Assembly: GCA_016926595.1 (NCBI GenBank)
Contig: JAFGOG010000240.1
Coordinates: forward strand, 1 to 6,726
From: Anaerolineae bacterium
Lineage (GTDB): Bacteria; Chloroflexota; Anaerolineae; JAAYZQ01
Direction of reading: 5' to 3'
Length of the DNA: 6,726 nucleotides
In this document: positions 1 to 6,145 of the stretch, one piece after another
Layout: the number at the start of each line of letters is the position of its first letter
Numbering within the stretch: position 1 is the stretch's first letter
The notes under the pieces: model-generated
Databases searched by the model: none
Told to the model about the DNA's origin: nothing
Seen by the model: only the letters and a program-made list of their open reading frames with translations
Position numbers and translations under genes: made by a program

Positions 1-1326
1 CGGCTGGCTGGGCTGGAACAGGCAATCACCTTTGACATGGGGGGGACCAGCACCGATGTGTCGCTCTGCCCTGGACGGATCCAGGAGACGGCCGAGGGAG
101 CAGTTGCGGGATTGCCGCTGCGGCTGCCGATCATCGACATTCACACAGTAGGGGCAGGCGGCGGGTCGATCGCCCACCTGGACGCCGGAGGGGCCCTGCG
201 AGTGGGGCCGCGCAGCGCGGGCGCTGATCCTGGGCCGGTGTGCTATGGCCGGGGCGAAGAGATCACCGTGACCGATGCCAACCTGATCCTGGGCCGGCTG
301 GACGCCGGCCATCCCCTGGGAGGGCAAGTGGCGCTGGATCTGCCACGCACCCAGGCGCGGATGCAGGAGCTAGCGCGGCGGTTGAGCCTGCCGCTGGAGG
401 CGGCGGCCTGGGGTATGATCCGCGTAGCCAACTCGAACATGGAGCGGGCCATTCGCACCATCTCGGTGGAGCGGGGGTATGATCCGCGGCGGTTCACGCT
501 GGTGGCTTTTGGCGGGGCCGGGCCGCTGCACGCCTGCGAACTGGCGGCAGCGCTGCAGATCCCGAAGGTGCTGATCCCGCCCCATCCGGGCGTTCTGTCG
601 GCGCTGGGGATGATCCTGGCCGATGTGGTCAAGGATTACTCGCAGACGGTGATGCTGGCGGCAGGCGACGGCGAGGGGCAGGCAGAGCAGGTGGCAGCGG
701 CGCTGGAGCGGCTGGCGGATCGGGCTCGCGCCGACCTGCAGGCCGAGGGGTTGGCCGAAGAGGAGATGATGCTAGAGCCAGCGCTCGACATGCGCTATGT
801 AGGGCAGTCGTTCGAGCTGACCATCCCAGTGGCAGGCTCAGACCTCCGATGTCTGGCCCTTGGTCAAGACCGTGAGACAAGCGAACAACCGCCCAAAACC
901 GGAGCGGTTCCGGCGCAGCGGGCATCAGAGGTCTTGGCCGCATTTCACGCCGCCCACCGGCAGCGCTTTTCGTACGCCAGCGAGGGAGAGCCAGTGGAGA
1001 TTGTCAACGTCCGGCTCAAAGCCACGGGGCGCACAGCCAAACCCCAGTTCACCAAGCAGCCGTTGGGCGGGGTCGATCCGCACAAGGCCCACAGCGGCTA
1101 CAAGCCGGTTTATTTCGCCGACCCCAACGCGCCGCACGCGGCCCGGCCGCTCCTGGCGGCGCTGTACGAACGGGAACGGCTGGCGCCAGGCAATGTGGTA
1201 GTCGGGCCGGCCATCCTGTTTCAGCTCGACACTACGACGGCCATCCCTCCGGGCTGGGCGGCGGCGGTCGACGGTTGGGGGAACCTGGTGGTCGACAGGC
1301 ACCAGGCAGCGGAGAGTGAGCCATGA
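1..1326 (+). CDS. hyuA: Hydantoinase/oxoprolinase A subunit (HyuA-like), 5'-truncated
   Basis: This is the C-terminal part of the ATP-binding subunit of a hydantoinase/5-oxoprolinase/acetophenone-carboxylase family enzyme, a cytoplasmic partner of the HyuB subunit encoded next. Frame 1 is open from base 1, so the start lies upstream; 441 residues are visible, and the family is usually about 650-720 long, so roughly 200-280 residues (the Hydant_A_N domain) are missing. Visible landmarks are the nucleotide-binding-type motif ITFDMGGTSTDV near residues 9-20, the glycine-rich HTVGAGGGS near 48-56, the GPRSAGADPGPVCYGRG block near 69-85, MERAIRTISVERGYDP near 147-162, VAFGGAGPLHA near 167-177 and the C-terminal YVGQSFELTIPV near 266-277. 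Residues of about 279-309 form a poorly conserved, insertion-like linker. Its stop overlaps the hyuB start as ATGA, indicating one operon and translational coupling. The family is secure; the substrate (hydantoin, 5-oxoproline, a ketone or other) is unknown. Confidence 0.93.
   Translation, partial: RLAGLEQAITFDMGGTSTDVSLCPGRIQETAEGAVAGLPLRLPIIDIHTVGAGGGSIAHLDAGGALRVGPRSAGADPGPVCYGRGEEITVTDANLILGRLDAGHPLGGQVALDLPRTQARMQELARRLSLPLEAAAWGMIRVANSNMERAIRTISVERGYDPRRFTLVAFGGAGPLHACELAAALQIPKVLIPPHPGVLSALGMILADVVKDYSQTVMLAAGDGEGQAEQVAAALERLADRARADLQAEGLAEEEMMLEPALDMRYVGQSFELTIPVAGSDLRCLALGQDRETSEQPPKTGAVPAQRASEVLAAFHAAHRQRFSYASEGEPVEIVNVRLKATGRTAKPQFTKQPLGGVDPHKAHSGYKPVYFADPNAPHAARPLLAALYERERLAPGNVVVGPAILFQLDTTTAIPPGWAAAVDGWGNLVVDRHQAAESEP
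1311..1314 (+). promoter_or_regulatory. Ribosome binding site of hyuB
   Basis: GGAG lies 8 bases before the ATG at 1323, inside the last codons of hyuA. It supports the ATG in the ATGA overlap (1323-1326) as the real hyuB start. Confidence 0.7.
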
Positions 1327-2990
1327 GCGACCTGGACCCGATCGCCCTGGAAATATTCAAGAATCTGTTCATCTCGGTGGCAGAGGAGATGGGGGTGACG
1401 CTGGGCCGGACGGCCTACAGCCCGAATATCAAAGAACGGCGCGACTTTTCGTGCGCCTGCTTCCTGGCCGAGCCGCCTGGGCGAATGATCGCCCAGGCGG
1501 CGCACATCCCGGTCCACCTGGGAGCGATGCCAGCGTCGGTGCTGGCCGCCGCGCAGGCCGTCGAGTCATGGTCGCCCGGCGATCTGGTGGTGCTGAACGA
1601 CCCGTACTTGGGCGGTACCCACCTGCCCGACATCACCATGGTGTCGCCTGTTTTCCTACAGGAGGCGGCGGGCAAGGAGAGCGACCCCAGCTTTGTAGTA
1701 GCCAGCCGCGCCCATCACGCCGACGTGGGCGGCATGTCGCCCGGGTCGATGCCGCTGGCCAGCGAGATCTACCAGGAAGGGTTGATCATCCCCCCGGTCA
1801 AGCTGGCCGACGCGGGGCGGACCAACCAGGAGGTGCTGGCTCTTATCCTGCGCAACGTGCGCACACCCGTCGAGCGGCGGGGAGACCTGGCGGCGCAGAT
1901 GGCCGCGCACCGGGTGGGCGAACAGCGGCTGAGGGAGATTGTGGCCCGCTACGGTCTGGCCGAGACGTTGCGCTACGCACACGGCCTGCTGGCCTACGCC
2001 GAACGGCTGACCCGGGCGGCCATCGCCCGCATTCCTGACGGGGTCTATACCTTTGCCGACGAGCTAGACGACGACGGCAGGCGGAACCGCCGAGGTGCGG
2101 CGGCTGGCCAGCAGGCCGGCCCGCGGATCCAGGTGCGGGTAACGGTGGAGGGCGAGCGGATGGCGGTTGATTTTACAGGGTCGAGCCCGGCGGTAGCCGG
2201 GCCGCTCAACGCGGTGCGGTCGATCGCCGAGTCGGCAGTGTGGTACGCCGTACGCTGTGTGGTCGGGGCAGATGCTGGAGAGCTAGCCGGCCCGGTCAAC
2301 CGCGGCACGTTCACCCCGGTGGGGGTGATCGTGCCCCAAGGGTGCATCTTGGATGCCGAACCGCCTCACGCGGTGGCGGGGGGCAACGTGGAGACCTCGC
2401 AGCGGATCGTTGACGTGGTGCTGGGAGCGTTGGCCCAGGCCCTGCCCACACTCATCCCGGCTGCCAGCCAGGGGACAATGAACAACGTGGCTATTGGCGG
2501 GTATGATCCCGAGCGGGGCAGGCCGTTCGCCTATTACGAGACGGTTGGCGGCGGAGCAGGCGCCGGGCCGGCCGGCGACGGGCTGTCGGGGGTGCACGTC
2601 CACATGACCAACACCCTCAACACCCCGGTGGAGGCGCTGGAATATGCCTACCCGTTCCGCGTGCGGCGCTATGCGCTGCGGCGCGGATCGGGCGGGGCAG
2701 GCCGCCATCGAGGCGGAGACGGGCTGGTGCGCGACATCGAATTCCTGTCCCCGGCCACGGTGACGCTGCTCACCGAGCGGCGGCGCACAGCGCCCTATGG
2801 CCTCCAGGGCGGGCAGCCGGGGGCTGTGGGGCGCAACCTGCTGATCCACAACAGTCACAAAGAGAAACTACCCGGCAAGGCCGAGTGCGAGGTCGGCGCC
2901 GGGGATATGCTGAGCTTGCAGACGCCGGGCGGTGGAGGGTGGGGAGAAAAGCCTCCCGCGGGCTCAGAGTCTGCGGGAGGTTGGCACTAG
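1323..2990 (+). CDS. hyuB: Hydantoinase/oxoprolinase B subunit (HyuB-like)
   Basis: Complete 555-residue B subunit of the hydantoinase/5-oxoprolinase family, at the usual length for HyuB. It should pair with the HyuA-like protein encoded immediately upstream to give a cytoplasmic ATP-dependent enzyme acting on a cyclic amide or related substrate. Family blocks are seen in order: [12 protein letters not shown] at the N-terminus, [10 protein letters not shown] near residue 60, [13 protein letters not shown] at 92-104, [10 protein letters not shown] at 128-137 (rich in candidate metal/active-site His and Asp), [10 protein letters not shown] near 151-160, [15 protein letters not shown] near 180, DFTGSSP near 283, and a glycine-rich C-terminus ending in [10 protein letters not shown]. 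An Arg/Ala/Gln-rich stretch near 251-264 looks like a lineage-specific insertion. The last 14 residues ([14 protein letters not shown]) lie beyond the family core and are encoded by DNA that also forms the terminator of the opposing gene. The start is fixed by the ATGA overlap with hyuA and a GGAG site; substrate unassigned. Confidence 0.95.
   Translation: MSDLDPIALEIFKNLFISVAEEMGVTLGRTAYSPNIKERRDFSCACFLAEPPGRMIAQAAHIPVHLGAMPASVLAAAQAVESWSPGDLVVLNDPYLGGTHLPDITMVSPVFLQEAAGKESDPSFVVASRAHHADVGGMSPGSMPLASEIYQEGLIIPPVKLADAGRTNQEVLALILRNVRTPVERRGDLAAQMAAHRVGEQRLREIVARYGLAETLRYAHGLLAYAERLTRAAIARIPDGVYTFADELDDDGRRNRRGAAAGQQAGPRIQVRVTVEGERMAVDFTGSSPAVAGPLNAVRSIAESAVWYAVRCVVGADAGELAGPVNRGTFTPVGVIVPQGCILDAEPPHAVAGGNVETSQRIVDVVLGALAQALPTLIPAASQGTMNNVAIGGYDPERGRPFAYYETVGGGAGAGPAGDGLSGVHVHMTNTLNTPVEALEYAYPFRVRRYALRRGSGGAGRHRGGDGLVRDIEFLSPATVTLLTERRRTAPYGLQGGQPGAVGRNLLIHNSHKEKLPGKAECEVGAGDMLSLQTPGGGGWGEKPPAGSESAGGWH
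2945..2980 (-). terminator. Intrinsic terminator of the transglutaminase gene, inside hyuB
   Basis: An inverted repeat pairs 2952-2961 with 2971-2980 (CCTCCCGCGG with CTGCGGGAGG, ten pairs including one G-T pair) around a 9-base loop. Read on the minus strand it begins 6 bases after the transglutaminase stop codon and is followed by CTTTTCT, the classic stem plus T-run. On the plus strand no T-run follows, so it should work mainly for the minus-strand gene. The whole element is translated as the C-terminal tail of HyuB. Confidence 0.7.
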
Positions 2991-5296
2991 TCAAGCTCTT
3001 CGGGAGGCACCGTCAGGCGGCGCCAGGCACGCTGGATGGCTTCCACCCTCTGTTCGACCCGGCGGCGGAGAAGGCCGGGCCAGGTCTGGCTCCAGGTGTG
3101 CTGGACCTCGATCTCGGGTACAGCCTTGCCGCCAAACCGCTCTTGAACATAATAATCGGCGATCTGGTTCACAGTCGGCTGCTCGCGCCCCAAGGCGCCG
3201 TTCACCGCCGCGGCGTATTCGTAAGGGGTCTGGTGGGCAAGGGGGCTGAAGCCGAATAGGCGCCGGACCCAGGACACGAGGCTGGCGTAGGTCCACTCAG
3301 CCATGCTAAAGCCGGCCATCTGACGTCGGCGGCGCGACACAAGCAGCCCGACAGCCAGGATCACCAACGCCAGCAAGCCAAGGATCAGCCCGCTAAAACG
3401 GCCAACCTGGTTGAGAAAGGGCTCGGGCGTCGGCGTGGGCATGGAGATAAAGGTGCCGCGGCTGAACATGTCGTCGAGGTCACCCAGCCGCTCCAGGTCG
3501 TCCTCCTGGCGGATGTTGCTCCTCGGCCCCTGCTGGTCATCCCGGGGGCGCGGCCGGACGATGACTGGCTGGCTAGACGTCGGCTCGAACTCGATCCAGC
3601 CATAGCCGGGGAAAAAGACCTCAGGCCAGGCGTGGGCGTTATTGGCCAAGACGTGAAAGGTGCCTCTGTCCTGTTCGCCCAGGCTAAAGCCGCGGACATA
3701 ACGCGCCGGCACGCCGACGGCCCGAAGCATGGTCACCATAGCCGAAGCGTAATAGTCGCAGTAGCCCTCTTTGGCCTCGAACAGAAAATAGTCCACGCCA
3801 TCCTGGCCGAGGGCCGGGGCACCGATCTGCTGGTTGTAGGGGATGTTGCGCAGGTAGCTCTCAATCGCCTCGGCCTTGTCGTAGGGTGTCTCGCGCCCGG
3901 CCGTGATCTGCTCGGCCAGGAGACGCACCCGGAGCGGCAGGCTGTCTGGGAGCTGAAGGTAACGGGGCACGATCCAGAACGGATATTCAGTGCTCGCGGC
4001 GCGCAGGCTCTCTTCGTCGGCGATGGTGATCGACGAGACGACCCGATAGGATTGGCCCGCCTTGAGCAGCTCCTTGGCATAGAGCGCCGAGGCATCGCCC
4101 TGTACGGCTTGGGGCACGGTGATGGCCGTCTGGGACTGGACAGACTCGATCCCGACCGTGATGTCGGCGACGCGAGCGTCGAGCGGCAGCCGGCCGGCTA
4201 TGGGCTGACCAGCCGCGATGATCATGCCTGGCGGACCGAGATTCTGCCTGAGGGTAATCGTCTGCGTTATGTTAAGTCTCAAGTCGAAAGGAGGAGAGGG
4301 CAGAGATCCCTGGTCGGGGTCAAGGGGGACGATGGTTTGATCGGTGTTGTTCCACCCACCAGAGGTATATTCGTGAAAGACTATGACCCGCCAGTAACGA
4401 GCATAGAGCGACTCGACATCGATCACCGGATCGTTAGACAGGTTCACCGCGCCACCGAACCGGGTGGAGAGGCCAAAGGTAATAAAGATGGGCTCGTTGC
4501 GATAGTTGAGGTTGTGAAAGATGCGGGCCGATTGATCCTGCAAGCGGCGCCAGGGCTCGCCGACCTTGTCCCAGAATTCCTGGAAAGGCCGGCTAGCCAA
4601 GGCCGAGGGCGCAAGCCAGGCCAGAGCGATGGTAACGATAGAAATGATCAATCCGGCTCGCAAAAAACTATAGACGATGTCAGAGTCATAGCCTATTCGG
4701 GCCGATTCCCACTCATGAACCCGAAAGGCCAGGTTGGTCCGCACGACCAGAAGCAAAGCGCATAACAGAAAAATAAGGATAAAGGTGGTCATGCTGACCG
4801 GCGAGTAAGTGACATTAACCAGCATGGCAAGGCCGCAGAGGATGACGGCCCCCCCAACCCGCTGCCAACGAAAGATGGCCCAGGCAGAGAAGTAGGCCAT
4901 GATCCACATCAACAGGGCCAACAATAGTACAAAGATATAGTTCCCGGGGCTTGTCCCGGTGCCAAACAAAACCCGAAGCCAATCGACTACCTGGCGCTCC
5001 AGGTCGACGATGGCCGCTTCGAGAGTCACCTCGTTAGAACGCACCAGGACTTGGCCGGTCAGGTAGACGGACCAGGTCACTCCGCTCAAGGCGGACAGCA
5101 GGTGGGCCATGCTGTTTGGCACGCGGCTCTTGGCCAGCACAATGCCAAGCAGGCCGCCAAGCAGAACCACTGCCTGGAGGACAGACAGGCCTGCGGTCCA
5201 GTCCACGGCCTGAATGGACCAGGCCACGCACAAGAGCATGAATAGAAACAGGGCGATTGTCGCCCAGCCCTCTTTTGGTCCGAATCGCGAACCCAT
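2987..5296 (-). CDS. TgpA-like membrane transglutaminase with C-terminal DUF4129-like region
   Basis: A 769-residue membrane protein of the TgpA/DUF3488 transglutaminase-like family. Numbering is from the start chosen here. Hydrophobic helices occur at roughly 12-29, 39-56, 119-143, 148-166, 170-186 and 211-231, giving an N-terminal membrane bundle. A large probably extracytoplasmic region follows. The transglutaminase core contains EGYCDYYASAM with the catalytic Cys at 513, NNAHAWPEVFFPGYGWIEFE with His at 555, and Glu at 571 in FEPT where many homologues have Asp; all three catalytic positions are present. A Pro/Thr-rich linker precedes another helix at about 635-654, an RRRR stop, and a cytoplasmic tail with TPYEYAAAV resembling DUF4129. 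The physiological substrate is not established for this family. Relatives often sit beside MoxR-type ATPase and DUF58 genes; none is visible here. Of two in-frame ATGs (5302 and 5296), the second is preferred because AAGGA lies 6 bases before it but directly abuts the first. Confidence 0.92.
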   Translation of the reverse strand: MGSRFGPKEGWATIALFLFMLLCVAWSIQAVDWTAGLSVLQAVVLLGGLLGIVLAKSRVPNSMAHLLSALSGVTWSVYLTGQVLVRSNEVTLEAAIVDLERQVVDWLRVLFGTGTSPGNYIFVLLLALLMWIMAYFSAWAIFRWQRVGGAVILCGLAMLVNVTYSPVSMTTFILIFLLCALLLVVRTNLAFRVHEWESARIGYDSDIVYSFLRAGLIISIVTIALAWLAPSALASRPFQEFWDKVGEPWRRLQDQSARIFHNLNYRNEPIFITFGLSTRFGGAVNLSNDPVIDVESLYARYWRVIVFHEYTSGGWNNTDQTIVPLDPDQGSLPSPPFDLRLNITQTITLRQNLGPPGMIIAAGQPIAGRLPLDARVADITVGIESVQSQTAITVPQAVQGDASALYAKELLKAGQSYRVVSSITIADEESLRAASTEYPFWIVPRYLQLPDSLPLRVRLLAEQITAGRETPYDKAEAIESYLRNIPYNQQIGAPALGQDGVDYFLFEAKEGYCDYYASAMVTMLRAVGVPARYVRGFSLGEQDRGTFHVLANNAHAWPEVFFPGYGWIEFEPTSSQPVIVRPRPRDDQQGPRSNIRQEDDLERLGDLDDMFSRGTFISMPTPTPEPFLNQVGRFSGLILGLLALVILAVGLLVSRRRRQMAGFSMAEWTYASLVSWVRRLFGFSPLAHQTPYEYAAAVNGALGREQPTVNQIADYYVQERFGGKAVPEIEVQHTWSQTWPGLLRRRVEQRVEAIQRAWRRLTVPPEELD

Positions 5297-5302
5297 TGAC
5301 AT

Positions 5303-5307
5303 TCCTT
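5303..5307 (-). promoter_or_regulatory. Ribosome binding site deciding the transglutaminase start
   Basis: On the minus strand the sequence reads CCAAGGAATGTCAATG. AAGGA directly abuts the ATG at 5302, which is too close for normal initiation, but is 6 bases from the ATG at 5296. This favours the shorter protein by two residues. Confidence 0.6.
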
Positions 5308-5318
5308 GGAAAATAGTT

Positions 5319-5370
5319 TACCCCCTCGCCCCAGCCCTCTCCCTCTGGGAGAAAGGGGGCCGGAGGGGTA
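5319..5370. repeat. GC-rich palindromic interspersed-type repeat
   Basis: An imperfect palindrome runs from TACCCC (5319-5324) to GGGGTA (5365-5370). Its core is TCTCCC (5338-5343), a TCT loop, then GGGAGA (5347-5352), and C-tracts face G-tracts between core and ends. The pattern CCCTCGCCCCAGCCCTCTCCC resembles a dispersed repeat seen in many environmental bacterial genomes, whose translation gives spurious SPLPLGE-type peptides. Only one copy is in this window, so the repeat status rests on recognition, not on a second copy. It would lie in the 5' leader of the transglutaminase mRNA, 11 bases upstream of its ribosome binding site. Confidence 0.6.
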
Positions 5371-5385
5371 CTCTCTAATAATAAC

Positions 5386-5400
5386 CCGGCTTTTAGCCGG
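5386..5400. repeat. Short perfect hairpin in the intergenic region
   Basis: CCGGCT (5386-5391) and AGCCGG (5395-5400) form a 6-base-pair stem with a TTT loop. On the minus strand it is followed by GTTATTATTAG, a weak terminator-like tail, but no minus-strand gene ends upstream of it. It may be part of the neighbouring repeat cluster; function unknown. Confidence 0.4.
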
Positions 5401-5713
5401 CCGGTTCATCCAGCGCTGCAATATTGTAACGCACAAGGGAGCAGAAGTCAAAGAGGCTGTGGTTCGAGTTGTTATAGTTCTATCTATTACCCACAAGTTA
5501 GGCCTGCATCTTGTATATTAGGACTTGCTTGTACCTTTCCAACTGAATAGCCAACCAAATACTGGACGCGGCACAGGTGATCTGGCAACCTCAGTGGGAC
5601 ATCCATCCAGGCGATGGCTTTTCTGGTTGACAAGAATAGGCTCCTGGTGCATAATGTGGGCGTCGCCCGACTCGCGTCGCAAACCAGATTGCCCAGCAAG
5701 ACAAATACGGCGT

Positions 5714-5947
5714 TACCTTATAAACCTTGTCGAGAGAACCATCCCAGTCATCCGTCAGGAGTATCCCCAGGCGAAGATAGTAGTTGGGAACGTTTCAGGC
5801 TTAAGGTACTCCGCAGCCAGTGACTACTTGTTCGGTGTCGTGTCATCAGAAATCATGCCTTTCGCGGATGGCGTCTCCTGGCATCCGATGTATGGGGATT
5901 CGCCGGAGTACAATCCAGAGTACTGGTACGGCTATCCATCATTCGTC
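5714..5947 (+). pseudogene. Remnant of a glycosidase-like (TIM-barrel type) protein gene
   Basis: The plus strand in frame 2 encodes a protein-like stretch of 78 residues. It includes YLINLVERTIPVIRQEYPQA, KIVVGNVSGL, DYLFGVVSSEIMPFADGVSW and HPMYGDSPEYNPEYWYGYPS. This resembles the middle of large extracellular glycoside-hydrolase-like proteins, where a strand-like KIVVG segment and an SWHPMYG segment alternate with helices. The similarity ends abruptly at 5947, just before the ribosome binding site of the next gene, and upstream of 5714 the same frame turns into unlikely sequence rich in Arg, Trp and Cys. No start signal, signal peptide or remaining domain is present, so it is called a decayed internal fragment. 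The frame stays open from a TTG at 5525 through to 6145, which could mislead gene callers into a 206-residue gene. The exact family is uncertain. Confidence 0.55.
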
Positions 5948-5950
5948 TTC

Positions 5951-5957
5951 AAGGAGG
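5951..5957 (+). promoter_or_regulatory. Ribosome binding site of the small membrane protein
   Basis: AAGGAGG, a near-perfect Shine-Dalgarno sequence, lies 8 bases before the GTG at 5966. It decides that the real gene here starts at this GTG and not further upstream in the open frame shared with the gene remnant. Confidence 0.75.
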
Positions 5958-5965
5958 AAATCACG

Positions 5966-6145
5966 GTGAAACAACGAATACAGCAATGCGGGCGCCGGCT
6001 CCACGACGCGCTGGCGCCGCTGGCCGGCCTGGCCATCGGCCTGGGTTTTCTGTGGGGCTGGCGGCGCCGCCGGCGGCGGTTCGAACGGGAGTGGGCCAGG
6101 GTTGCCGGTGAGGAAAGCGAGGAAGGAGCAGAGGCCCATGCTTGA
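5966..6145 (+). CDS. Small basic single-pass membrane protein, unknown function
   Basis: A 59-residue protein starting at GTG with a strong AAGGAGG site. The N-terminus is basic (KQRIQQCGRR), residues of about 15-32 (ALAPLAGLAIGLGFLWGW) form one hydrophobic helix, and six consecutive arginines follow at 33-38. The last dozen residues are acidic (GEESEEGAEA). Charge lies on both sides of the helix, with the stronger cluster after it, suggesting a cytoplasmic C-terminus. No family is recognised. Its last 8 bases overlap the start of the ICMT-like gene, so the two are probably co-translated and may act together. GC content rises sharply near 5985, matching the downstream gene and not the remnant upstream. 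A lone Cys at position 8 does not form a CaaX box or lipobox. Alternatively this is the surviving end of a larger lost gene. Confidence 0.6.
   Translation: MKQRIQQCGRRLHDALAPLAGLAIGLGFLWGWRRRRRRFEREWARVAGEESEEGAEAHA
6123..6128 (+). promoter_or_regulatory. Ribosome binding site of the ICMT-like gene
   Basis: AAGGAG lies 9 bases before the ATG at 6138, within the end of the small membrane protein gene. It supports the ATG start and the 8-base gene overlap. Confidence 0.65.

Larger units (their letters stand above)
5303..5965. other. Gene-poor intergenic region with repeats and gene remnants
   Basis: About 660 bases lie between the divergent transglutaminase and small-protein genes with no intact gene. 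Going left to right they hold a 52-base palindromic repeat (5319-5370), a short perfect hairpin (5386-5400), an AT-richer stretch to about 5540 in which nothing is recognised, and decayed coding fragments in several frames (5547-5947). Base composition is visibly more AT-rich than the flanking genes. Promoters for both divergent genes must lie here or further inside, but no convincing -35/-10 pair was found. Confidence 0.7.

Noticed and set aside
2952..2980. Plus-strand terminator for hyuB
   Set aside because: The stem lies before the hyuB stop codon and no T-run follows on the plus strand; it fits the minus-strand gene better.
3632..4765. Long plus-strand open frame of 377 codons opposite the transglutaminase
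   Set aside because: The minus-strand protein shows clear domains and catalytic residues over the same bases; the plus-strand frame has no recognisable family and is a shadow of GC-rich coding.
5378..5406. Possible minus-strand promoter with TATTAT at 5378-5383
   Set aside because: The -10 is only approximate and the sequence 17 bases upstream (AACCGG) does not resemble a -35 box.
5455..5475. tRNA T-arm-like GGTTCGAGT
   Set aside because: There is no pairing 3' side, no acceptor stem and no other tRNA arm nearby.
5306..5521. 71-codon plus-strand frame across the palindromic repeat
   Set aside because: Its N-terminal half (PPRPSPLPLGERGPEG) is the typical spurious peptide from this repeat, no ribosome binding site precedes it, and the rest resembles no protein.
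5525..6145. Single 206-residue gene starting at TTG
   Set aside because: The upstream third is unlike protein, the middle matches only a decayed glycosidase-like fragment, and a near-perfect ribosome binding site with GTG at 5966 defines a separate real gene.
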